64,000 bases of DNA from Streptomyces sp. CBMA152 (GTDB lineage: Bacteria > Actinomycetota > Actinomycetes > Streptomycetales > Streptomycetaceae): positions 682,001 through 746,000 of the forward strand of contig NZ_MECJ01000029.1 in the NCBI RefSeq assembly GCF_014596475.1, read 5' to 3'. The position numbers and the translations under genes are program-made. The notes under the pieces are model-generated. The model was not told where the DNA came from. It saw nothing but the letters and a program-made list of their open reading frames with translations, and did no database searches. This document shows, one piece after another, positions 1 through 8,403 of the stretch (position 1 is its first letter; each line of letters opens with the position of its first letter).

Positions 1-925
1 TCATCAGGGCGTACGAGTCCGACGCGTCCGGCTTCTTCGCGTGCACCAGGAGCGGGGCGCACCACATGGGGAAGAAGAGGACCAGCGGCCAGACCAGCCA
101 CAGGATCGCGGAGAGCCGGGCCGAACGGGTCGCGGAACGGGCCGAGTCGGTGGCCATGAAACGTTGGGCCTGGTTCCACATCCCGCCGTTGTACTCGAAC
201 GTCTTGATGAACAGGAACGCGAGCAGGAACGTGACGGTGTAGGGCCCGGCCGTCGGGTGGGCGTGCCCGCTCGGCAGCTTGTCCCACACCGTCCACAGCG
301 CGCTGAACCCGCCGAGCTTGCCCATGGTCGCGACGAGCATGGCGACCCCGGCGCACAACTGGATGACGAACTGGCCGAGTTCGGTCAGCGCGTCCGCCCA
401 CAGCCCGCCGACCGTGCAGTAGACGGCGGTGATGCAGCCGGTGACGAGGATGCCCTGGGTGATCGTGACGCCGGTGAAGACGGAGAGCAGTGTGGCGATG
501 GCCGCCCACTTCGCGCCCACGTCCACGATCTTGAGCAGCAGCCCGGACCAGGCGAGCGCCAGCTGCGTGGGGACGTTGTAGCGGTTCTTGAGGTATTCGA
601 GCGGTGAGGCCACATGCAGCCTGGAGCGCAGCCGGTTGAGCCGGGGTGCGAAGAGCTTCGCGCCGATGCCGATGCCGACCGCGATGGGGAAGGACCAGGT
701 GACGAAGGACGTCACGCCGTACCGGTACGCGATCCCCGCATACCCCGTGAACATCACCGCGCTGTACCCCGACATATGGTGCGAGATGCCGGACAGCCAC
801 CACGGCATCCTCCCGCCCGCCGTGAAGAAGTCCGAGACGTCGTCCACGCGCTTGTGCGACCAGACGCCGATCGCGACCATCACGCCGAAGTAGCCGACGA
901 GCACGGCCCAGTCGAGACCGTTCAT
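1..925 (-). CDS. Sodium:solute symporter family protein, C-terminus cut by the window edge
   Basis: About 308 residues are visible, running off the left end of the window. The start ATG at 925 has a good ribosome binding site (GGAGG, 6 nt upstream). The N-terminus begins with a hydrophobic helix (VLVGYFGVMVAIGVW), followed by the SGYSAVMFTGYAG stretch and further membrane helices typical of the SSS (SGLT/PutP) fold. Members couple sodium entry to uptake of sugars, amino acids or other small solutes. The substrate cannot be told from this fragment. The SDR gene lies upstream on the same strand but is separated by a strong hairpin terminator, so the symporter probably has its own promoter in 926-1120. 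Confidence 0.85.
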   Translation of the reverse strand, partial: MNGLDWAVLVGYFGVMVAIGVWSHKRVDDVSDFFTAGGRMPWWLSGISHHMSGYSAVMFTGYAGIAYRYGVTSFVTWSFPIAVGIGIGAKLFAPRLNRLRSRLHVASPLEYLKNRYNVPTQLALAWSGLLLKIVDVGAKWAAIATLLSVFTGVTITQGILVTGCITAVYCTVGGLWADALTELGQFVIQLCAGVAMLVATMGKLGGFSALWTVWDKLPSGHAHPTAGPYTVTFLLAFLFIKTFEYNGGMWNQAQRFMATDSARSATRSARLSAILWLVWPLVLFFPMWCAPLLVHAKKPDASDSYALM

Positions 926-1121
926 GTCCCCTCCGAAGTTCTGTCTTGTGAACACGGATGTACGCAGGTGTACGCGCGTGCTCTTCTCTCAGTACGACCG
1001 GATCGGCGACGCCCCATGGGGGAGAGGGGACTTCCAGGGATTGAACCGCCCGTTCGTCGGCGCGGTCAAGGGTAAGGATGGTTATGTACATGAACTCGGG
1101 TCATGAAGGGGAATAAGCAAA

Positions 1122-1153
1122 CGGCCGCACGGGATGCGGGTCCCGTGCGGCCG
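1122..1153 (-). terminator. Hairpin terminator after the SDR gene
   Basis: A perfect 13-bp inverted repeat (CGGCCGCACGGGA, 6-nt loop, and its complement) lies 19 bp past the stop of the SDR gene, between it and the downstream symporter gene on the same strand. Confidence 0.75.
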
Positions 1154-1172
1154 AGGAAGTGGGGAAGGTCGA

Positions 1173-1955
1173 CTACCTCATCAACTCACCCGCGTTCACC
1201 AGCAGCGACTGCCCGGTGATCGCCCTCGCCCGGTCGGAGGCCAGGAACACCACGGCCTCGGCCACGTCCCCGTCCGTCGCCAGGTCCGGCAGCGCCATCC
1301 GCTCGGTGAGCCGGCCGAGCACCTCGGTCTCGGGCACCCGCTCGGTGTGCGCGGTGAACTGGACGTACGCCTGTACCGGCGGCCCCCACATCCAGCCCGG
1401 CAGCACCGTGTTGACCCGGATCCGGTGCGGGCCGAACTCGTGCGCCATCGAGTACATCGCCGAGGTCAGCGCGCCCTTCGACGCCGCGTACGCCGCCTGC
1501 CGCACCTGCGAGGGCGCCGCCACCGCCGACTGTGTGCCGATCACCACCACCGACCCGCCGCGCTCCTTCAGCGCCGGAAGGCAGGCCCTCGTCATCCGCA
1601 GGGTTCCGAGGAGATTGACGTCCAGGACGGCCTGCCAGGTGGTGAGGTCCGCGTCCTCGATCCCGCCGAAGTAGCTGTCCCAGGCGGCCACATGGACCAC
1701 CGCGTCGATCCGCCCGAACCGTTCCACCGCGAGCGCCGCCAGCGCCTCGCACTGGGCCTCGGAGGTGATGTCGGTGGGCCGGTATGCGGTGTGCGCGCCC
1801 TCGGGGTCGATCTCGTGGGCCGCCTTCACCAGGTTCGCCTCGGTCCGCGCCCCGAGCACCGCGTTGCCGCCGTCCCGCACCACGGTCGCGGCGACCTGGT
1901 GCCCGAGGCCCGCGCCGACCCCGGACACGACGACCGTCTTCCCGTCCAGCAACAT
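1173..1955 (-). CDS. SDR family NAD(P)-dependent oxidoreductase
   Basis: At 260 aa this is a classical-length short-chain dehydrogenase/reductase. The dinucleotide-binding motif GVGAGLG is at residues 12-18. The catalytic set is N114, S143, Y156 and K160 (YAASK). The C-terminal SLLVNAGE segment matches the usual family ending. It should reduce or oxidise a carbonyl/alcohol with NAD(H) or NADP(H) in the cytoplasm. The substrate is unknown. It is divergent from the unknown gene at 2036, and a 17-bp palindrome between them suggests shared control by a TetR-type repressor not encoded nearby. Confidence 0.88.
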   Translation of the reverse strand: MLLDGKTVVVSGVGAGLGHQVAATVVRDGGNAVLGARTEANLVKAAHEIDPEGAHTAYRPTDITSEAQCEALAALAVERFGRIDAVVHVAAWDSYFGGIEDADLTTWQAVLDVNLLGTLRMTRACLPALKERGGSVVVIGTQSAVAAPSQVRQAAYAASKGALTSAMYSMAHEFGPHRIRVNTVLPGWMWGPPVQAYVQFTAHTERVPETEVLGRLTERMALPDLATDGDVAEAVVFLASDRARAITGQSLLVNAGELMR

Positions 1956-1981
1956 CTGGGGCCTCCCGGCTCTGGCAGTTC

Positions 1982-1998
1982 TTCTGACGGGGCGTCAG
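1982..1998. promoter_or_regulatory. Palindromic operator candidate (TCTGACG-GGG-CGTCAGA)
   Basis: A perfect 7-bp inverted repeat with a 3-bp centre lies in the 80-bp gap between the divergent SDR gene (start 1955) and the unknown gene (start 2036). Its size and symmetry fit a TetR-type dimer site. A GGAAGGGGA ribosome binding site for the rightward gene follows it. Confidence 0.55.
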
Positions 1999-2035
1999 AG
2001 TAGGTCGATCCGCAGTACGAGGGAAGGGGAGTGGC

Positions 2036-2875
2036 GTGAGCGAGGAGACCAGGAGCGAGACCTACGCCGAGCTCGCGGCCGTCGGGCCCTACGGCGTGCA
2101 CCCCGGGCACGCGCTGATCACCATGGTCGAGCCGCACCCGGGCCACGAGTACGCCTACAACCGCTGGTACGAGGACGACCACTACTACGCGGGCGCCATG
2201 GCCATGCCCTGGATGTACGCGGGCCGCCGCTGGGTCGCCACCCGTGACCTCCAGGAGCTGCGCTACCCGGAGAAGTCCGCGATCGCCCAGCCGGTGACCG
2301 CAGGGTGCTATCTCTCCACGTACTGGATCACCGAGGGCCGCTACGACGACCACATGAAGTGGACCGTCGGCATCAACAAACGGCTCAACCGGGACGGCCG
2401 CGTCTACCAGGACCGTACGCACGTCTTCACCGCCTTCCAGGACCACGAGGCGACCGTCTACCGGGACGGGGCGGCGGGACCGCGCGACTATCACGCGCTG
2501 GACCACCCCTACGCCGGGCTGGTGTTGGAGGTCGTCGACGCCGAGAGCCCTGAGCAGCGAGGCGAGTTGGCCGAGTGGCTGCGGTCGCGGCATCTGCCCC
2601 GGCGGCTCGCCGGCGGGCCCGCCGCGATGGTGACGCTCTTCCGGCCCACCCCGCTGCCCGGCGACCGTATGACGTACGTCAAGCAGGTCGAGGGGGTCGG
2701 CACCCGGCTCACGCTGCTCTGGTTCCTGGAGCGGGAGCCGGGGGAGGTCTGGGCGGAGCACTTCGCGGGACTCGGGGCCGAAGTCGGGGAATCGGGGCTC
2801 GGACGCGTCGAGTTGGTCGCGCCGTTCGTTCCCACCGTGCCGGGGACCGACCGGTACGTCGACCGGTTGCGCTGA
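2036..2875 (+). CDS. Conserved protein of unknown function, 279 aa
   Basis: The GTG start at 2036 follows a purine-rich GGGAAGGGGA site. The protein is soluble and rich in Tyr, Trp, His and Arg in its first half (for example ALITMVEPHPG, YNRWYEDDHYY). A cluster of acidic and His residues near 45-50 could bind a metal or substrate. There is no signal peptide or membrane segment. The two halves both contain a short beta strand/His pattern that suggests tandem ferredoxin-like (dimeric alpha/beta barrel) folds. I cannot name the family. The divergent arrangement with an SDR and a shared palindrome suggests a joint catabolic or biotransformation role. Confidence 0.75.
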   Translation: MSEETRSETYAELAAVGPYGVHPGHALITMVEPHPGHEYAYNRWYEDDHYYAGAMAMPWMYAGRRWVATRDLQELRYPEKSAIAQPVTAGCYLSTYWITEGRYDDHMKWTVGINKRLNRDGRVYQDRTHVFTAFQDHEATVYRDGAAGPRDYHALDHPYAGLVLEVVDAESPEQRGELAEWLRSRHLPRRLAGGPAAMVTLFRPTPLPGDRMTYVKQVEGVGTRLTLLWFLEREPGEVWAEHFAGLGAEVGESGLGRVELVAPFVPTVPGTDRYVDRLR

Positions 2876-3005
2876 GCGGGCCGCGCGGGGAGGCGCGGGG
2901 GCCCGGACAGCAACCAGCCCCCTCGGCCAGGACGGCGGACCAGTCGAGAGGGCCTTGCGCGGGTTGGATGTCGTGCGGGTCGTGCTGGTGGTGCGTCGTA
3001 CTGCG

Positions 3006-3200
3006 TTACGGGCGGCTGATGTCGAGGACGAAGGCCGACCAGGTCTCCGGGGCGAAGTCCAGAATCCCGAGCTCGGGGTTCTTGGAGTCGCGGACGGACA
3101 GCGTCCGGCTCTTCTGCGTCTTGACTTCCACGCAGTCGCCGTTCACTGCGGAGTACGACGATTTGGTCCACTCCGCGAACGCGTCACGCTGAACAGGCAT
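3006..3200 (-). CDS. DUF397 domain-containing small protein
   Basis: This 64-residue protein carries the DUF397 signature: a W-x-KSSYS start (WTKSSYS), a GDCVEV centre and a VRDSKNP segment. Such proteins are abundant in Streptomyces and usually sit beside a DUF5753 helix-turn-helix regulator, as here (regulator at 3416-4273, same strand, 215 bp upstream). Some pairs, such as BldB-like and AbaA-like loci, influence development or antibiotic production. The molecular role is not settled. The start ATG has CGGAG 7 nt upstream. The 215-bp gap (3201-3415) shows no further gene. Confidence 0.88.
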   Translation of the reverse strand: MPVQRDAFAEWTKSSYSAVNGDCVEVKTQKSRTLSVRDSKNPELGILDFAPETWSAFVLDISRP

Positions 3201-3415
3201 GGTAACTCCGATGGTTGTGCCGGTTTGTCTGGGTGTGGTGCACCCTGTCGCTGTTCCCAGCGACTGTGCGTGCGACGCTACGCCGCAACATCACCTGGGG
3301 CAGGGGGTGTTCACCCATTCGGGCGGCATATTCCATGGAGGTCTTTTTAGTTGGGACCGCGTAGGTGTAAGGTGCGCGCCTCGCGGCCGACGACGCCTCT
3401 CAAGCCGATTTCGCG

Positions 3416-4273
3416 TCAATCCCGGTAGCCGTCGGCCACCTCGTGGATGAACGCCCGGGACAGCTCCGCGCTGAGCGCTTTGGCCCGCAGATGCTCGTAC
3501 ATGACCGTGTAGCTCTGGACGTCGTTCGCCTTCTCCAGATAGAGGTCGCTCGTGACGCCCTCCAGATAGACGACGCTGGCGTCGAGCGCGTCATGGAACT
3601 CCAGGATCGCGAACTTGCCGTACATGCCCGGGTGCGCCCCGGCGTCGTACGGCAGCACCTGGAGCGTGACGTGCGGCTGCTCGCTGAGGTGGGCGAGATG
3701 TTCGAGCTGGGCGGTCATGATCTGCCGGTTGCCGACGACGCGGCGCAGCAGGGCCTCGTCGATCACCGCCCAGAAGCGCAGCGGGTTCACCGGGTCGGTG
3801 AGGCGGTCCTGGCGTTTGAGCCGGATCTGAATGCGTTTGTCGACGTCGATGGAGGTGGCCTCGGGCCACATGCCCTCGATCACCGCCTGCGCGTACTCGC
3901 GGGTCTGGAGCAGCCCCGGCACGATCAGCGACTCGTAGACGCGCAGGCTCGCCGCGTCCGTCTCCAGACCGATGTAGACGCTGTACGGGATGTCGCCGAA
4001 GGCGTGCCACCAGCCCTGCTGCCGGGAGTCCTTGGCCATTTGCATCAGCGAGTCGACGATCCGGTGGTCGTCGACCTCGTACACCCCGCACAGATCGCGG
4101 ACGTCGCGCTGGCTGATGGAACGGCGGCCGTTCTCCAGGCGGCTGATCTTCGACTGGGAGACCAGCAGGCGCTCGGCGACCTCCTCGGCCGTCATGCCTT
4201 TCAGCTCGCGGAGCCGACGGAGCTCCTGGCCCAGTCGGCGTCGCCTGACGGTGGGATTGACGTTGGACGCCAC
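3416..4273 (-). CDS. Helix-turn-helix transcriptional regulator, DUF5753 type
   Basis: I chose the GTG start at 4273 (285 aa) because GGAGG lies 10 nt upstream; an open frame continues to 4384 without a better site. Residues 10-65 form an XRE-type helix-turn-helix (LGQELRRLRELKGMTAEEVA, then SQSKISRLENG). The remainder is the DUF5753 domain, with the usual VPGLLQTREYA and LPYDAGAHPGM segments, thought to sense an unknown ligand or partner. Together with the DUF397 gene downstream it forms the common Streptomyces pair. The 413-bp gap upstream holds a 21-bp degenerate tandem repeat and the terminator of the GPP34 gene. Confidence 0.88.
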   Translation of the reverse strand: MASNVNPTVRRRRLGQELRRLRELKGMTAEEVAERLLVSQSKISRLENGRRSISQRDVRDLCGVYEVDDHRIVDSLMQMAKDSRQQGWWHAFGDIPYSVYIGLETDAASLRVYESLIVPGLLQTREYAQAVIEGMWPEATSIDVDKRIQIRLKRQDRLTDPVNPLRFWAVIDEALLRRVVGNRQIMTAQLEHLAHLSEQPHVTLQVLPYDAGAHPGMYGKFAILEFHDALDASVVYLEGVTSDLYLEKANDVQSYTVMYEHLRAKALSAELSRAFIHEVADGYRD

Positions 4274-4418
4274 GGGAACTGCACCTCCGGCTGCGGCACT
4301 TCGCTTTTTCTCTGCTCTTCCGCTCAGCAGACTGCCACCAATGTTCGTGGCCCCGCTGGGAAATGGCCACACACGGTGGGGCATTGGCTACCGGGGGTAC
4401 GAATTCTTTCTCGCGATT

Positions 4419-4501
4419 CGGTACGGGAAGCGAGCGCCGGAAGTCACTGAGCGAGTGCCCAAACACGCCGAGTGAGTACCCGAGACGGGAAGTGGGCGCC
4501 C
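4419..4501 (-). repeat. Four-unit degenerate 21-bp tandem repeat
   Basis: Read on the minus strand, four consecutive units of 20-21 bp share the pattern GGGxxCTCxCTxxxxGT. The period equals two helical turns. The array sits about 145-230 bp upstream of the DUF5753 regulator start and could hold binding sites for it, or be a decayed minisatellite. Confidence 0.45.
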
Positions 4502-4534
4502 GAAAGCGACCGGTAGGCGTCGGAAAGACGCGAA

Positions 4535-4568
4535 GCGCGCGGGACCGGCGATGGCCGGCCCCGCGCGC
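4535..4568 (-). terminator. Hairpin terminator after the GPP34 gene
   Basis: 15-bp arms (GCGCGCGGGACCGGC and near-complement) with a 4-nt loop lie about 120 bp past the GPP34 stop codon and upstream of the regulator at 3416-4273. Confidence 0.6.
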
Positions 4569-4686
4569 CCGTGCTGCGGCTCCCGAACCGGGTCGTGAGG
4601 GGGACGTCGGTGCGGCGGGTCGTACGGGTGGTGCGGGTGGTGCGGGTCGTTCGATGGTTCTGGTGCCCGGTGGTACGGGTGTGGGG

Positions 4687-5445
4687 CTAGTGGGCCACGG
4701 CGCGGGCCATGCTGCCGCGACGCGGCTGCATCGGCACCCCGGGTGCCGTCGCCGTCGCCGTCGGGCGGGTGCCCGCCGTGGGTCCGGCGCCGGTGCCGTT
4801 GGCGTTGCGGCGCGGTGCCGCGCCCACACCGTTCTGGACGTCCATCACGGCGTGCGCCACGAGTCCGCCCATGGGGTCGTGCCTGATCAGGTCCCGGAGT
4901 CGGGAGCGGGATGAACGCCCCTCGTTGCCCGGGTAGAGGTGCTTGCCGAGCCCGACCGCGTGGGCCAGTGCGGCAAGCGCCGCGGTCCGCGGGTCCGGCG
5001 GTACGCCGGTGCGGATCGCACTGTCCAGCCGGGACCTGATTTCCCGGCTGATCGCCGTGTCCGTCGCCTGGTAGCGAGTCGTCGGCAGCACCCCGCACAT
5101 CTGGCCGGCCACGGCATGAACCATGCCGCACCTCTCCAGATGCGAGAGATACGTCTGGCGCAGCCCCAGTCGGGGCCCGCCGATCCAGTGGACGGCCCGG
5201 ACCGGACTGCCGCGCCTGCGCAGCAGTTCCAGTGCGGAGTCCAGTGTCGGATCTCCTGTCGGCCGTGCCATCACCACGGCGATACGATCCCCGTCCGGGG
5301 CTATCCGTCCTGCCAGAGCCAGCTCTACTAGCTGTGCTCCGGCGAGGCCGAGGTCGAGCGACTGCGGCTGCGCTGTGGTACCCGTGGTCGGGTCCAGAGC
5401 GAGCAGCAACAGCTCTTCCGGAATTGTTCTGCGGCTCCTGCCCAT
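4687..5445 (-). CDS. GPP34 (GOLPH3/VPS74-like) family phosphoprotein
   Basis: The 252-residue protein matches the bacterial GPP34 family: an EELLLLALDPTTG opening, a leucine-rich LVELALAGRI segment, and an alpha-helical body ending near residue 200. A low-complexity Gly/Thr/Ala/Pro tail of about 45 residues follows. Eukaryotic relatives bind phosphatidylinositol-4-phosphate at the Golgi. The Streptomyces paralogues are cytoplasmic or peripheral membrane proteins without an established role. The gene is divergent from the carboxypeptidase at 5591 across a 145-bp gap. Confidence 0.85.
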   Translation of the reverse strand: MGRSRRTIPEELLLLALDPTTGTTAQPQSLDLGLAGAQLVELALAGRIAPDGDRIAVVMARPTGDPTLDSALELLRRRGSPVRAVHWIGGPRLGLRQTYLSHLERCGMVHAVAGQMCGVLPTTRYQATDTAISREIRSRLDSAIRTGVPPDPRTAALAALAHAVGLGKHLYPGNEGRSSRSRLRDLIRHDPMGGLVAHAVMDVQNGVGAAPRRNANGTGAGPTAGTRPTATATAPGVPMQPRRGSMARAVAH

Positions 5446-5524
5446 CCATGCCTCCCCGCGTGGATGAATGACAGGGTGACCCCTCTCACATTCATCTGTC
5501 GAGAGCGCCTGGGCGGTAAGTACG

Positions 5525-5553
5525 GGAACCGACAGGTATGTCGTTCTCGTCTA
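5525..5553 (+). promoter_or_regulatory. ECF-sigma-like promoter for the carboxypeptidase gene
   Basis: GGAACC at 5525 and CGTCTA at 5548 are separated by 17 bp, resembling promoters of cell-envelope-stress ECF sigma factors such as SigE. The site is 38 bp upstream of the start codon of a cell-wall enzyme, which fits such control. It was identified by eye only. Confidence 0.4.
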
Positions 5554-5590
5554 GCCACTGGGGACGACCCCGCACACAGGACACTGGTAG

Positions 5591-8254
5591 ATGGTTCGGA
5601 CAGGTTCGGACGGCGCCCCGGGGCGCCGGGAGGAGGCATCGGTGGCGGGCGAGTCCCCCGACAGGTCGAAGCAGCAGCAGTCGTCGGGGGAGACGACTCC
5701 GGGCGAACGCGATCCGCGTGTAGCGGTGTTCGGGGCCGGGGACGGCCCCACCCGTACGTCCGGATCCCCGACGGAGGGGGCCGCCAACGGGTCCTCCAAC
5801 GGCTCCGCGAACGGTTCGACTTCGGACAAGGCCGGAGCCAATGGCTCCGCGAACGGGTCCGCGAACGGATCGGTGAAGTCCGCGAACGGGTCCGCTCCTG
5901 AGCGCGCCGAGGACGGCGGCTCGGCTTCCGCCTCCGCTTCCGCGTCCGTGGACCAGGCGACCGCCGTGTTCCGCGCCCCGCGCCAGGAGGACGCCGAGTC
6001 CCGTGACACCCGTCTGCGGGCGGCCGTGGCGGCGTGGGTGGCCACCGACGGCGACCCGGAGGACGCGGACGCCCCGGCCGACGGCGACACGCCGAGCGCC
6101 GACGCCGATGTGAAGTCGGAGTCCGGCCCCGCCGAGCCCGACGACGTACGCGAGACCGTGCCCGCGCCCGGCAACGAGCCGAAGCCGGACGCGAAGCCCG
6201 AGGCGGACGCGAAGCCGAAGCCCGAGTCCGACGCCGAGCCGGTCGCTTCTGCGAAGTCGGACGCCGAGAGCAAGTCCGACGCCGAGCCGGTCGCCGAGAC
6301 CGAGCCTGACAGCAAGTCGGACAGCAAGCCGAAGGCCGAAGCCGAGCCCAAGGCCGAAGCGAAGCCCGACGCCCAGCCCAAGCCCGAGAAGCCCGCCCCC
6401 GCGTCCAAGACGGCCTCCGAGCCGACTTCGGGCACCTCCGACGCCCCCAAGGCGTCCCCGGCCGCCCCGAAGGCCGCCGACGCGGCCAAGGGCGCCGAAG
6501 ACGACGACGCCGACAAGCCCGCACGGGCCGCATCCTGGGGCGCGAAGCTCTCCCCCGGCAGCGAGGTCGACGACAAGGCCGAGGGCAAGACTGAGGTCAA
6601 GGCAGGGGCCAAGACCGACGACGCGGTCGACCAGCCCACCACCGTCTTCAAGGCCGTCCGCCCGCCCGTCGTGGACCAGCCGACCACCGCCATCCGGCTG
6701 CCGTCCAAGGACAAGGACAACGGCAAGGGGAAGGGCGCGGGGAAGCCGGAGTCGGACTCCGAGCAGACCAGCACCTTCGTGCCGCTGCGCTCCGACGACG
6801 TACGCCCCGCCGCGAAGGCCACCGAGGCCAAGCCCGACGGCGAGGCGAAGGCCACCAACGCCTCCGCCCCGTTCGTCAAGACCCCGACCTCCCCCCGCAT
6901 CCAGGTCCCGGACGCCGCCCCCGCGCTGCCCGAGGCCGCCGAGCGGACCCGGCAGCAGCCGCTGCCGCCGAAGCCGCCGCTCGATCTGCTCGCCGAGCTG
7001 ACGAACACGCCGCCCCCGGCGCAGACCCCGGTCCGTACCGTGGTCCGCCGGTTCAAGATCTGGACCCCGCTGGTCATCCTGCTGCTGGTGGTCTTCGCGG
7101 TCGTACAGTTCGTACGCCCGCTGCCGGACCCGGCGCTGAAGATGACCTCGGCGGCCCAGTACACCTTCGACGGCTCGGCGCCGCAGCTGCCGTGGCCCAC
7201 CGAGGGGCAGGGCCTGATCACCGTGCCGGGGCTCGGCACGGTGGGGCAGTTCGGCGAGGAGAAGCCGGTCCCGATCGCCAGTGTCACCAAGTCGATGACC
7301 GCGTACATCATCATGCGCGACCACCCGATGAAGCTCGGTTCCAAGGGCGCCTCCATCCCCGTCGACAAGCTCGCGGAGAAGGAGGGCGGCTACAACAAGA
7401 CCGGTGACGAGTCGACCGTGGACACCATCAAGGCCGGTCAGAACCTCTCCCAGAAGGACGCGCTGAGCGCGGTCATGATTCCGTCCGCGAACAACGTGGC
7501 ACGGCTCCTTGCCCGCTGGGACGCGGGCTCCGAGGCGGCGTTCGTCAAGAAGATGAACGACACCGCGAAGGAGCTCGGGATGACGAACACCACGTACACC
7601 GACCCGTCCGGTCTGAACGCCACGACCGTCTCCACGGCGGTCGACCAGGTGAAGCTGGCCACCGAGCTGGTCAAGATCCCGGCGCTCGTCGACATCACCA
7701 AGCAGCCGAGTTGGACCGACCCGTCCGGCAAGTCGTGGCGCAACTACAACACCCTCGTCCCCTACAACGGCGCGATCGGCATCAAGACCGGCTCCACCAC
7801 CAAGGCGGGCGGCAACCTGCTCTTCGCGGCGACCAAGGACGTCGGCGGGACCACGCAGACGATCGTCGGCGCGGTCTTCGGCCAGCACAAGGGCGTCTCG
7901 ATCCTCGACACCGTGAACAAGGTGAGCAAGGACGTGCTGATCGCCACCCGCAAGAGCCTCACGTCGGCGACGGTGATCAAGAAGGACACGGTCGTCGGAT
8001 ACGTGGACGACGGGCTCGGCGGCAAGGCCCCGGTCGTCGCCACCAAGGACCTGACCGTCGCCGGGTGGCCCGGGCTGCGGACCACGATCGCGCTGACGGC
8101 GACCGACGCCAAGGTGCCGCACTCCGCGAAGGCGGGCACGGTGATCGGCAAGCTGACCGTGGGCTCCGGCGCCGGCCAGGTCTCCGCGCCGGTGGCCCTC
8201 CAGAAGGCACTGGCCGAGCCCGGCTTCGGCTCGAAGCTCACCCGTCTGGGCTGA
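5591..8254 (+). CDS. D-alanyl-D-alanine carboxypeptidase (peptidase S11) with a 490-residue disordered N-terminal arm
   Basis: This 887-aa protein trims the terminal D-Ala of peptidoglycan stem peptides. Residues 1 to about 485 are a low-complexity Ala/Lys/Glu/Asp/Pro/Ser arm, predicted cytoplasmic. A single membrane helix follows at about 490-510 (LVILLLVVFAVVQFV). The extracytoplasmic S11 domain has S564-x-x-K567 (SVTK), S632-A-N634 and K732-T-G. The arm holds four repeats of an acidic-Gln-x-Thr-x-x-Phe type (near residues 121, 347, 362 and 391), for example DQPTTVFKA, which resemble Ser/Thr-kinase phosphorylation sites recognised by FHA domains. The long arm makes the protein about twice the length of ordinary members. 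An ECF-like promoter and a strong terminator flank the gene. Confidence 0.93.
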   Translation: MVRTGSDGAPGRREEASVAGESPDRSKQQQSSGETTPGERDPRVAVFGAGDGPTRTSGSPTEGAANGSSNGSANGSTSDKAGANGSANGSANGSVKSANGSAPERAEDGGSASASASASVDQATAVFRAPRQEDAESRDTRLRAAVAAWVATDGDPEDADAPADGDTPSADADVKSESGPAEPDDVRETVPAPGNEPKPDAKPEADAKPKPESDAEPVASAKSDAESKSDAEPVAETEPDSKSDSKPKAEAEPKAEAKPDAQPKPEKPAPASKTASEPTSGTSDAPKASPAAPKAADAAKGAEDDDADKPARAASWGAKLSPGSEVDDKAEGKTEVKAGAKTDDAVDQPTTVFKAVRPPVVDQPTTAIRLPSKDKDNGKGKGAGKPESDSEQTSTFVPLRSDDVRPAAKATEAKPDGEAKATNASAPFVKTPTSPRIQVPDAAPALPEAAERTRQQPLPPKPPLDLLAELTNTPPPAQTPVRTVVRRFKIWTPLVILLLVVFAVVQFVRPLPDPALKMTSAAQYTFDGSAPQLPWPTEGQGLITVPGLGTVGQFGEEKPVPIASVTKSMTAYIIMRDHPMKLGSKGASIPVDKLAEKEGGYNKTGDESTVDTIKAGQNLSQKDALSAVMIPSANNVARLLARWDAGSEAAFVKKMNDTAKELGMTNTTYTDPSGLNATTVSTAVDQVKLATELVKIPALVDITKQPSWTDPSGKSWRNYNTLVPYNGAIGIKTGSTTKAGGNLLFAATKDVGGTTQTIVGAVFGQHKGVSILDTVNKVSKDVLIATRKSLTSATVIKKDTVVGYVDDGLGGKAPVVATKDLTVAGWPGLRTTIALTATDAKVPHSAKAGTVIGKLTVGSGAGQVSAPVALQKALAEPGFGSKLTRLG

Positions 8255-8269
8255 TCGTCGGCCGATGAC

Positions 8270-8305
8270 CACGAGGGCGCCCCGGTCTCCGGTGGCGCCC
8301 TCGTG
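8270..8305 (+). terminator. Hairpin terminator after the carboxypeptidase gene
   Basis: Perfect 12-bp arms (CACGAGGGCGCC and complement) with a 12-nt loop lie 15 bp after the stop codon. Confidence 0.8.
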
Positions 8306-8403
8306 CTAGCTTCGGTCAACTGGAGGACGCGGGGCGGCGTCCCTATGAGCGACGGGGCGAGAGACGTCCCATGAACGTGACAGTGTGAGGCGGGAGAGCC
8401 GCA

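Noticed and set aside
5492..8272. A 926-codon open frame antisense to the carboxypeptidase gene
   Set aside because: It arises from the biased codon use of the sense strand; the sense product has S11 catalytic motifs, a membrane helix and a proper start, while the antisense product has none.
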